Below, piece by piece: positions 14,279 through 20,913 of a DNA stretch of 20,913 nt. Source of the stretch: JADFUS01 sp036653215 (GTDB lineage Bacteria; Bacteroidota; Bacteroidia; Bacteroidales; Rikenellaceae); contig JAVVUK010000022.1 in NCBI GenBank assembly GCA_036653215.1, forward strand, positions 1-20,913. Direction: 5' to 3'. The position numbers were made by a program, and so were the translations under genes. How positions within the stretch are numbered: the stretch's first letter is position 1; each line of letters opens with the position of its first letter. The notes under the pieces are model-generated. The model was not told where the DNA came from. It saw only the letters and a program-made list of their open reading frames with translations, and ran no database searches.

Positions 14279-14851
14279 ATGAAAAGGAAATGTGCGTTTA
14301 TCTGTTTGTTCTCTATGATTGACACAAATGCTTTTGCACAGGTTCGTTCGGCAGAAGTAGTAGGAGAAGAGTCACAAGATGTACTCACAGACATAGCGTT
14401 GATGAGAAAGGCAATAGCTCTTTCTGTGGAAAACGTTGCTAATGGAGGAGGTCCTTTTGGGGCGGTCATAGCACGTGAGGGCGTGATAATTGCCACAGGG
14501 CAAAATCGTGTCACTGCAGACAACGATCCAACGGCACACGCTGAGGTGAGTGCCATCCGTGCCGCTGCTACAAAGTTAGGCTCTTTTGATCTTTCCGGAT
14601 GTCAGATATACACATCCTGCGAGCCATGTCCCATGTGTTTAGGGGCGATTTACTGGGCTCACTTAGATCGTATGTATTATGGAAACACTAAGCACGATGC
14701 AGCAAAGATAGGCTTTGATGATGCTTTCATATATAAAGAGTTAGAGGTTAGTCCTGCTGAGAGGAAGTTAAAATCGGAGGTGCTTTTGCCAAAAGAGGCG
14801 ATCAAAGCTTTTGAAGATTGGGAAGCGAAGGTGGATAAAACAGAATATTAG
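14279..14851 (+). CDS. guaD: Guanine deaminase-like nucleoside/nucleobase deaminase with an odd N-terminal extension
   Basis: This 190-residue protein belongs to the cytidine/deoxycytidylate deaminase superfamily. The zinc site is complete: H87-A-E89 (TAHAEV) and C117-x-x-C120 (CEPCPMC). GGPFGAVI, LGAIYWA and GFDDAFIYKE closely follow the pattern of bacillary GuaD, which turns guanine into xanthine in purine salvage. The C-terminus ends in a Glu-Tyr, also GuaD-like. Typical GuaD proteins begin near MRKAI (residue 42). Here about 40 more residues precede it, and the first 21 (MKRK, a hydrophobic CAFICLFSM stretch, then NAFAQ) resemble a weak signal peptide. The start at 14279 is favoured by the upstream -7 box. 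ATGs at 14315 and 14402 are alternatives. A tRNA adenosine deaminase role is less likely from the motifs. Confidence 0.85.
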   Translation: MKRKCAFICLFSMIDTNAFAQVRSAEVVGEESQDVLTDIALMRKAIALSVENVANGGGPFGAVIAREGVIIATGQNRVTADNDPTAHAEVSAIRAAATKLGSFDLSGCQIYTSCEPCPMCLGAIYWAHLDRMYYGNTKHDAAKIGFDDAFIYKELEVSPAERKLKSEVLLPKEAIKAFEDWEAKVDKTEY

Positions 14852-14893
14852 TATTTGTCTTGAACTTTTTTGTGATAAAAAAAGGACTAAAGT

Positions 14894-14924
14894 TTTGATA
14901 ATTAGGAAAAAATATATAATTTTG
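14894..14924 (+). promoter_or_regulatory. Strong promoter of rpsA (TTTG - 19 bases - TAATTTTG)
   Basis: TTTG at 14894-14897 and TAATTTTG at 14917-14924 are 19 bases apart, matching the Bacteroidota -33/-7 consensus and spacing closely. The start site should be about 14931, giving an untranslated leader of about 85 bases before the ATG at 15016. The leader contains CACCT and AGGTG blocks that could pair weakly. Confidence 0.75.
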
Positions 14925-15015
14925 CCACCTCAAACCCACCGACTGAAGTTTATGCTTTGTTAGGTGAGGGCTATAAATAATGTAAAACTCTTAAATTGTT
15001 ACAAACAAAAAACAA

Positions 15016-16875
15016 ATGAGTGAAATTAAAAAAAACGAATTAGATGTACAGCTTAATGCTTCGGCAGATGTAGCATCTTTTAACTGGGACGCTTTTGAGC
15101 ACGATCTTGACCTTTATGGCAATCAAACAAAAGAGTCTATCGAAACAACTTACGACAACACACTATCTAAAATCCAAACAGGAGAAGTCCTTGAAGGTAC
15201 AGTAGTTAGCATCGGAGACCGTGAGGTTGTGGTAAATGTAGGTTACAAATCAGAAGGTGTTATCGCATCTAATGAGTTCCGTTACAATCCTGAACTTTCT
15301 AAAGGTGAGAAAGTTGAGGTTTATGTAGAAAATGCAGAAGACAAAAAAGGTCAATTGATCCTTTCTCACAAAAGAGCTCGTCAACTTCGTTCATGGGATC
15401 GTGTTAACGAGGCTTTGGAGAAAGACGAAATAATAAAAGGTTATATCAAATGCCGTACTAAAGGCGGTATGATTGTAGACGTATTTGGTATTGAGGCGTT
15501 CCTTCCAGGTTCACAAATCAATGTTAAGCCTATCCGTGACTACGATATTTATGTAGGTAAAACAATGGAATTCAAAGTTGTCAAAATCAACCATGACTTC
15601 CGTAACGTTGTTGTATCTCACAAAGCACTTGTTGAAGCTGAACTTGAACAACAAAAGAAAGGCATCATCGACAAACTTGAAAAAGGACAAATCATCGAAG
15701 GTGTTGTTAAAAACATCACTACTTACGGAGTGTTCATTGACCTTGGCGGTGTAGACGGTCTTATCCACATCACAGATCTATCTTGGGGTCGTGTCAACCA
15801 TCCTGAAGAGGTCGTTAAGTTAGACGAGAAGAGAAAAGTTGTTATCCTTGACTTTGATGAGGCTAAAAAACGTATCGCTCTTGGTTTAAAACAACTTACT
15901 CCTCATCCATGGCAAGCTCTTGATCCTAATCTTAAGATTGGTGATAAGGTAGAAGGTGTTGTCGTTGTTATGGCTGACTATGGTGCATTCATCGAGATTG
16001 CTCCAGGTGTAGAAGGTCTTATCCACGTATCTGAAATGTCATGGTCTCAACACTTACGTTCTGCTCAAGACTTCATGAAAGTTGGTGATAAGGTCGAAGC
16101 TGTTATCTTAACTCTTGATCGTGAAGAACGCAAGATGTCTCTTGGCATCAAACAACTTACTTCTGATCCATGGGAAAATATAGAGGCTAAATATAGCGTT
16201 GGTAGCAAACACAATGCTAAAGTACGTAACTTCACTAACTTTGGCGTTTTCGTTGAGATAGAAGAAGGCGTAGATGGTCTTATCCACATCTCTGACCTAA
16301 GCTGGACTAAAAAAATTAAACATCCATCAGAATTTGCACAAAAGAATGATGATATAGAGGTTATAGTTTTAGATATAGACAAAGCTAATCGTCGTTTAAG
16401 TCTTGGTCATAAACAACTTGAGGAAAACCCTTGGGACGCATTTGAAACTGTCCTTACAGTAGGTTCTACTCACGAAGGTGTTGTAACAGAGATTAAAGAC
16501 AAAGGCTATACAGTAAACCTTGAACAAGACATCGAAGGATTTGCTCTTCTAAAACAAGTTGCAAAAGAAGACGGTACTCCAGTTGCTGTTGGTGATAAAC
16601 TCCTATTCACTATCAACGAGTTTAACAAAGCTAACCGTCGTATAGTCCTTTCTCATAATGTTGAAGCTGCTGAAAAATCTGTTGAGAAACCAGCAGAGAA
16701 ATCGGCTGAGAAAGCTCCTAAAGCTCCATCTAAGGCTAAAAGCAACAAAGAAAGCAACGACAAAGACAGCACAAACAACGCTGTTAAAAAGCTAAATGCT
16801 ACAATGGAGAAAACAACACTTGGTGATATATCTTCACTTGCAGAGTTGAAAGCTCAATTAGAGGGCAAAGAGTAA
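15016..16875 (+). CDS. rpsA: 30S ribosomal protein S1
   Basis: This 619-residue cytoplasmic protein has six consecutive S1 RNA-binding repeats, at about residues 54-120, 140-205, 225-295, 310-382, 395-467 and 482-550. The middle ones show the classic GVFIDLGGVDGLIHITDLSW pattern. After them comes a low-complexity tail rich in Lys, Ala, Glu and Ser (about 555-595), then a short folded-looking end (TLGDISSLAELKAQLEG). S1 binds mRNA on the small subunit and helps start translation of structured or leader-bearing messages. Codon use (GGT, CGT, CTT, GTT) differs from the pigment operon and fits high expression. It is a single-gene unit with a strong promoter and its own terminator. The 85-base leader leaves room for self-regulation, as known for S1 in enterobacteria, though not shown here. 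Confidence 0.97.
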   Translation: MSEIKKNELDVQLNASADVASFNWDAFEHDLDLYGNQTKESIETTYDNTLSKIQTGEVLEGTVVSIGDREVVVNVGYKSEGVIASNEFRYNPELSKGEKVEVYVENAEDKKGQLILSHKRARQLRSWDRVNEALEKDEIIKGYIKCRTKGGMIVDVFGIEAFLPGSQINVKPIRDYDIYVGKTMEFKVVKINHDFRNVVVSHKALVEAELEQQKKGIIDKLEKGQIIEGVVKNITTYGVFIDLGGVDGLIHITDLSWGRVNHPEEVVKLDEKRKVVILDFDEAKKRIALGLKQLTPHPWQALDPNLKIGDKVEGVVVVMADYGAFIEIAPGVEGLIHVSEMSWSQHLRSAQDFMKVGDKVEAVILTLDREERKMSLGIKQLTSDPWENIEAKYSVGSKHNAKVRNFTNFGVFVEIEEGVDGLIHISDLSWTKKIKHPSEFAQKNDDIEVIVLDIDKANRRLSLGHKQLEENPWDAFETVLTVGSTHEGVVTEIKDKGYTVNLEQDIEGFALLKQVAKEDGTPVAVGDKLLFTINEFNKANRRIVLSHNVEAAEKSVEKPAEKSAEKAPKAPSKAKSNKESNDKDSTNNAVKKLNATMEKTTLGDISSLAELKAQLEGKE

Positions 16876-16896
16876 TTGTCAATTATTTATAATTCT

Positions 16897-16932
16897 AAAA
16901 AAGGCTGTCTGCATAAGTGGACAGCTTTTTTT
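16897..16932 (+). terminator. Intrinsic terminator after rpsA
   Basis: An A-run and GGCTGTC on the left pair with GACAGC and seven Ts on the right, with one G-U pair and a loop of about 10 bases. It lies 22 bases after the stop at 16875. The T-tract extends to 16932. Confidence 0.85.
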
Positions 16933-16955
16933 ATGGATAATTTGGAAATTAGCGT

Positions 16956-16963
16956 TAACTTTG
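16956..16963 (+). promoter_or_regulatory. -7 box TAACTTTG before the penicillin-binding protein gene
   Basis: An exact TAnnTTTG match 48 bases before the ATG at 17012, immediately after the rpsA terminator. No good TTTG lies 19 bases upstream. It likely drives the downstream operon. Confidence 0.5.
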
Positions 16964-17011
16964 AGGCTCAAATAAGTACAAAGAAGTTTTGTTATTTCAT
17001 CTTAACGAATT

Positions 17012-19399
17012 ATGTTAGATAAGTATATTTTAATGCAGAGAAAGATCATAGGAGACAAGTATAAAAAGAGCGAGGAAAGAGCTTTCGTGTTCAAAGTTTT
17101 TTGGATATGTGTCACAGCACCTCTTGCCTTAATCGTGTTACTCCTTATCACCGTGAGACTTGGGCTATTTGGAGCACTCCCAACCTTTGAAGATTTGGAG
17201 TCGCCAAATAGTAGTATCGCCTCAGAAGTGTATTCCGATAAAGGACAGCTCATAGGTAAATTTTACATCAAAAATCGTAAATTTATAGATTATGATGAAC
17301 TTTCTCCATACCTTGTAGAAGCTCTTATATCGACTGAAGATGAGCGTTTTAAGCAACACTCAGGCATTGACTTTGAGTCTTTGGGTCGTGTGTTTATAAA
17401 AACGATTATACTTGGACAGAGAGAGGGGGGAGGTAGTACCATATCGCAACAATTAGCAAAAAACCTATATCCTCGTGACGATGCGGCATCACGTAATTTT
17501 ATTGTTAGGGGTGGTAAGTTAATGGTATCGAAAATCAAAGAGTGGATAACAGCAGTAATGCTTGAGCGTAACTACTCAAAGCAAGAAATATTAAGTATGT
17601 ACCTCAACGTGGTAGAATACGGCTCAAACAGCTATGGGATACACGCTGCTTCACAAACGTTTTTTAATAAGAAGCCTTCTGAACTCACTGTTGAAGAGTC
17701 GGCTGTACTTATAGGATTGGTGAATGCTCCGACACGATATAGCCCTGTGCGTAATCCTGAAAACTCGTTGGAAAGGCGTAATCTTGTCCTTACAAGGATG
17801 AAGAAAAATGGGTTCCTAAACAAAGAAGAGTTAGATTCTCTATTAAAAATGCCGATAGTACTTGACTATAAGCCGTTGACACACAACGATGGGTCGTCTA
17901 CATATTTCCGTGCTATGTTGAGCAAATATATGACAGCCACAAAACCACGATCAGAAGATTATTATTCGGATTGGGACTATAAGGTAGACAAGAAATTGTG
18001 GAATGAAGACCCTTTATATGGCTGGTGTAACAAAAATAAAAAGGCAGATAGCACAAACTACAACATCTATCGTGACGGACTACGCATATATACAACCATA
18101 AATGTGAATATGCAGAAATATGCAGAGATGGCTGTATATCACCATATGAAAAGCGATGTGCAACCTCGTTTCAACAAGCAGATAAAGAGTCGTAAAAGCA
18201 TATTCTCTTCTTTAAGTGAGGCTGAACAAACGGAGATTATAAAAAGAGCGATAAAACAAACCGATCGTTATCGTGAACTTGACAGAGCAGGATATTCATA
18301 TAAAGAAATTGAAGCTAACTTCAAAAAGAAATATCCGATGAAGATCTTCTCTTACGATGACCCTATGGGTAAAGATACAGTAATGTCTCCTTGGGACTCC
18401 ATATATTATCATAAATCGATAATGAGGGCTTCTTTTGTAGCTATCGAGCCTATTACCTCTCACATCAAAGCATATGTCGGAGGAACAGATTTCCGTTTCT
18501 TCAAATACGACATGGCGATGCAGGGTAAGCGTCAAGTTGGTTCTACAATAAAACCGTTTATATATACTTTTGCTGTTGACTATTTGGGTATAGACCCTTG
18601 TACCCCTGTGCCAAACGACCCTATGACCGTCAATGGATGGTCGCCTAAGGACGACGGAGTTACCTATGATGGAGTTATGCACCCTCTATGGTGGGGCTTA
18701 GCAAACAGCCGTAACAACTACTCTACTTGGATCATAAAGCAGTCTAACTACAGAGCTGTGGCTGAATTGATACATAAATTAGGTATACATAGCCGCATAG
18801 ACCCCGTTCCTTCTATGTGTCTTGGTCCTTCGGATATCTCTCTTTACGAGATGGTGGCTGCATATAACACATTTGCAAATAGAGGTATCTATGTACGTCC
18901 GCAATTTGTGACACGTATTGAAGATAGATATGGCAATCGTCTTGCCACATTCGCTTCGCCAAGTAACGATGCTATAAGTCCAAAGAGTGCATATACGATA
19001 CTGCAGATGATGCGTAAAGTTGTCGATTCTGGGACAGGAGGACGTTTGAGGTGGATGTATGGCATTGGCGGTGACGTGGCAGGGAAAACTGGTACTACAA
19101 ATAACGCTTCCGACTGTTGGTTTATAGGTCTAACGCCTAAGATTGTCGGTGGAGCTTGGGTTGGTGGAGACGACCGGTCTATACACCTAAATGGAAATGC
19201 TCAAGGAGCGACATTGGCACTTCCTATATTCGCAGAGTTTATAAAACGTGTTTACAACGATCCGTCGCTTGGTATATCTCAAAACGATCGTTTTGCAGTT
19301 CCTGAAGGAGGAGTCCATTTAGATTGTAGCAAATCTACATTTGAAGACGAGATCCCTGAGGGAGTAGAAGAAAATATAGATGATGAATTTTTTAATTAA
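17012..19399 (+). CDS. Class A penicillin-binding protein (PBP1A type), glycosyltransferase plus transpeptidase
   Basis: This 795-residue inner-membrane enzyme polymerises and cross-links peptidoglycan. A membrane helix lies at about residues 26-50. The GT51 domain has catalytic E109 in EDERFKQHSG (109-118), GGSTISQQLAKNL near 143, and the helix block KIKEWITAVMLERNYSKQEIL. The transpeptidase domain has S511-T-I-K514, S566-R-N568 and K692-T-G694. All are intact, so both activities should work. The C-terminus is acidic (EDEIPEGVEENIDDEFFN). It lacks the long extra C-terminal region of some class A proteins. An ATG at 17033 is an alternative start that would only shorten the cytoplasmic tail. 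It is 5 bases before asd and probably co-transcribed with it. Confidence 0.95.
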   Translation: MLDKYILMQRKIIGDKYKKSEERAFVFKVFWICVTAPLALIVLLLITVRLGLFGALPTFEDLESPNSSIASEVYSDKGQLIGKFYIKNRKFIDYDELSPYLVEALISTEDERFKQHSGIDFESLGRVFIKTIILGQREGGGSTISQQLAKNLYPRDDAASRNFIVRGGKLMVSKIKEWITAVMLERNYSKQEILSMYLNVVEYGSNSYGIHAASQTFFNKKPSELTVEESAVLIGLVNAPTRYSPVRNPENSLERRNLVLTRMKKNGFLNKEELDSLLKMPIVLDYKPLTHNDGSSTYFRAMLSKYMTATKPRSEDYYSDWDYKVDKKLWNEDPLYGWCNKNKKADSTNYNIYRDGLRIYTTINVNMQKYAEMAVYHHMKSDVQPRFNKQIKSRKSIFSSLSEAEQTEIIKRAIKQTDRYRELDRAGYSYKEIEANFKKKYPMKIFSYDDPMGKDTVMSPWDSIYYHKSIMRASFVAIEPITSHIKAYVGGTDFRFFKYDMAMQGKRQVGSTIKPFIYTFAVDYLGIDPCTPVPNDPMTVNGWSPKDDGVTYDGVMHPLWWGLANSRNNYSTWIIKQSNYRAVAELIHKLGIHSRIDPVPSMCLGPSDISLYEMVAAYNTFANRGIYVRPQFVTRIEDRYGNRLATFASPSNDAISPKSAYTILQMMRKVVDSGTGGRLRWMYGIGGDVAGKTGTTNNASDCWFIGLTPKIVGGAWVGGDDRSIHLNGNAQGATLALPIFAEFIKRVYNDPSLGISQNDRFAVPEGGVHLDCSKSTFEDEIPEGVEENIDDEFFN

Positions 19400-19404
19400 A
19401 TAAT

Positions 19405-20409
19405 ATGAGAATTGCAGTAGTAGGTGCAAGTGGGGCGGTAGGACAAGAGTTCCTCCGTGTGTTCGATCAACAAAATATAAAAATCGATGAGCTTTTGCTC
19501 TTTGGATCTGTGCGTAGTGCAGGAAGAAAATACACCTTTAGAGGTAAAGAAATAGAAGTTAAGCTGTTACAACATAATGACGACTTCAAAGGCGTAGACA
19601 TAGCCTTCACTTCAGCAGGTGGCAGTGCTTCAATAGAGTTTGCCGATACGATAACCAAACATGGAACTATCATGATAGATAACTCAAGTGCTTTCCGTAT
19701 GGATAAAGATGTCCCTTTGGTTGTTCCAGAAGTAAACCCTGAAGATGCCTTAGTGCGTCCTCGTAACATTATCGCAAACCCAAACTGTACAACAATACAG
19801 ATGGTCGTTCCGTTAAAAGCATTAGAGGGCGTCTCTCATATAAAAAAGGTACACGTTTCAACATATCAATCTGCCAGTGGTGCTGGTGCATCGGCTATGG
19901 ATGAGCTTGTTGAGCAAAATAGAGAACTTATTGCTGGCGAGAAACCTACAATAAATAAATTTGCTTTTCAATTGGCTTATAACCTTATCCCTCAAGTAGA
20001 TACTTTTACAGACAATGGATATACAAAAGAGGAGATGAAGATGTATAATGAGACACGTAAAATAATGCACTCTGACGTTGCTGTAAGTGCCACTTGTGTG
20101 CGTGTTCCGGTAATGAGATGTCACTCCGAATGCGTGTGGGTTGAGACTGAAAGACCTATTTCGGTAAAAGAGGCACGTGAGGCGTTTTCAAAGGCTCAGG
20201 GAGTTGTGTTGATGGATAATCCTGAAAAACAAGAATATCCTATGCCTATGCCTCTTGCTGGTTGCGATCCTGTATATGTAGGACGTATCAGAGGAGACCT
20301 TTCAAATCCTAACGGACTTACATTTTGGTGTGTCAGTGATCAGATAAGAAAGGGAGCTGCTTTAAATGCGGTGCAGATAGCACAGTATTTGATAGCAAAA
20401 GAGTTCTAA
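19405..20409 (+). CDS. asd: Aspartate-semialdehyde dehydrogenase
   Basis: This 334-residue cytoplasmic enzyme reduces aspartyl-phosphate with NADPH to aspartate-semialdehyde, the branch point to lysine/diaminopimelate, threonine and methionine. The NADP-binding loop is GASGAVG (7-13). The nucleophile Cys128 lies in NPNCTT. The catalytic His240 lies in RVPVMRCHSE. Acidic substrate-side residues sit in the TKEEMKM block (208-212). Length and motif spacing are normal for the family. It follows the penicillin-binding protein gene by 5 bases. Since it makes a peptidoglycan precursor, the pairing is functionally sensible. Nothing odd is seen. Confidence 0.97.
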   Translation: MRIAVVGASGAVGQEFLRVFDQQNIKIDELLLFGSVRSAGRKYTFRGKEIEVKLLQHNDDFKGVDIAFTSAGGSASIEFADTITKHGTIMIDNSSAFRMDKDVPLVVPEVNPEDALVRPRNIIANPNCTTIQMVVPLKALEGVSHIKKVHVSTYQSASGAGASAMDELVEQNRELIAGEKPTINKFAFQLAYNLIPQVDTFTDNGYTKEEMKMYNETRKIMHSDVAVSATCVRVPVMRCHSECVWVETERPISVKEAREAFSKAQGVVLMDNPEKQEYPMPMPLAGCDPVYVGRIRGDLSNPNGLTFWCVSDQIRKGAALNAVQIAQYLIAKEF

Positions 20410-20430
20410 AAAAGAGTTAAGAAATAAGAT

Positions 20431-20913
20431 ATGTATCATAAAAATGAGTCATTGCCCTTAATACGTCAAGGGTGGCCTGGAAATACAACTAATAATGGGG
20501 TTTTCATGAATAGGGTTTATACCCATAGCGGCATGAAAAACCTTTTGAAATGGCGTTTTACGCCCAATCCTTACCGTCGAGAGAAGAGTAATGAAAATTG
20601 GGACCCTGCTGTTGTTGCGGTTACTCATATTGATGAAACAGCCGATAACCTTATTTGGCTTGGGCATAGCTCTTTCTATCTTCGTTTAGGAGGTAAGAAA
20701 ATTATGTTCGACCCTGTTTTTGGTGATATTCCATTTCGTAAACGACATTCTAAAGATGTAGCTAAGCCATCTGTCTTTAAAGACCTTGATTATATACTTA
20801 TAAGTCACGACCATTATGACCACCTTGACAAAAACAGCGTTAAGGAACTTCTAAAAAACTCACCTCATGCTAAGGTGCTTTGTGGGTTAGGTGTCGACAA
20901 GCTAATTAACAAA
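20431..20913 (+). CDS. Metallo-beta-lactamase-fold hydrolase, N-terminal 161 residues; 3' end outside window
   Basis: The frame opens with ATG at 20431, 21 bases after asd, and runs off the right edge. The sequence has an N-terminal stretch of about 75 residues, then WLGHSSFYLRLGGKKIMFDPVF, then the zinc motif HDHYDH (in ISHDHYDHLD). This arrangement is that of the UlaG / NAPE-PLD-like branch of the metallo-beta-lactamase superfamily, whose members hydrolyse phosphodiesters or lactones. No signal peptide is evident, so a cytoplasmic location is likely. The later metal ligands are beyond the window. The substrate is not predictable. Confidence 0.88.
   Translation, partial: MYHKNESLPLIRQGWPGNTTNNGVFMNRVYTHSGMKNLLKWRFTPNPYRREKSNENWDPAVVAVTHIDETADNLIWLGHSSFYLRLGGKKIMFDPVFGDIPFRKRHSKDVAKPSVFKDLDYILISHDHYDHLDKNSVKELLKNSPHAKVLCGLGVDKLINK

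Noticed and set aside
18296..18682. Minus-strand frame of 128 residues inside the penicillin-binding protein gene
   Set aside because: It is antisense to the transpeptidase domain, with Cys/His-rich random composition. It is a shadow frame.

Overview
The window reads as a chromosomal segment of a Bacteroidales-type member of the Bacteroidota. It is AT-rich. Several genes are preceded by the Bacteroidota sigma-ABfr promoter signature TAnnTTTG, and Shine-Dalgarno sequences are scarce. The protein families fit as well: a DUF3575/OmpA-like secreted protein, a Bacteroidota-style S1, and an MMPL-acyltransferase-methyltransferase fusion. I cannot name the genus from sequence alone. One run of exactly 100 Ns (12739-12838) is an assembly gap, so the parts left and right of it may not be truly adjacent.

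Region 1 (1-11433) is a tightly packed plus-strand operon. In order it encodes the end of a polysaccharide deacetylase, a LolA-like lipoprotein carrier, a hotdog-fold 3-hydroxyacyl-ACP dehydratase-like protein, a family 2 glycosyltransferase fused to DUF2062, a 1282-residue protein joining an MMPL/RND exporter, a lysophospholipid-type acyltransferase and a SAM methyltransferase, a phytoene-desaturase-like FAD oxidoreductase, a membrane-anchored C45/penicillin-acyltransferase-type Ntn hydrolase, a PaaK-like aryl-CoA ligase, and a small secreted protein of unknown function. Genes are 1-21 bases apart or overlap by 4-8 bases. This set matches the tailoring and export half of an aryl polyene / flexirubin-type pigment cluster. 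The ketosynthases, ketoreductase and acyl carrier proteins are not here and would be expected to the left. The probable workflow is: the ligase activates an aryl starter, the dehydratase (with off-window ketosynthases) builds the polyene, the oxidoreductase, methyltransferase and acyltransferases modify it, and the MMPL and LolA-like proteins move the lipid to the outer membrane.

Region 2 (11434-13092) is a boundary zone. It has two perfect inverted repeats, a class C beta-lactamase-fold serine hydrolase lipoprotein with an unusual TTG start buried in a hairpin, a convergent hairpin, a small highly basic minus-strand gene, the assembly gap, and a possible 27-residue tail of a gene lost in the gap.

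Region 3 (13093-14851) has two single-gene units: an OmpA-like/DUF3575 secreted protein with its own promoter and terminator, and a guanine-deaminase-like enzyme whose N-terminus oddly resembles a signal peptide.

Region 4 (15016-20913) is housekeeping: ribosomal protein S1 with a strong promoter and terminator, then a probable operon of a class A penicillin-binding protein, aspartate-semialdehyde dehydrogenase and a metallo-beta-lactamase-fold hydrolase that runs off the right edge. Asd supplies the diaminopimelate precursor of the peptidoglycan that the penicillin-binding protein polymerises, which makes that pairing sensible.
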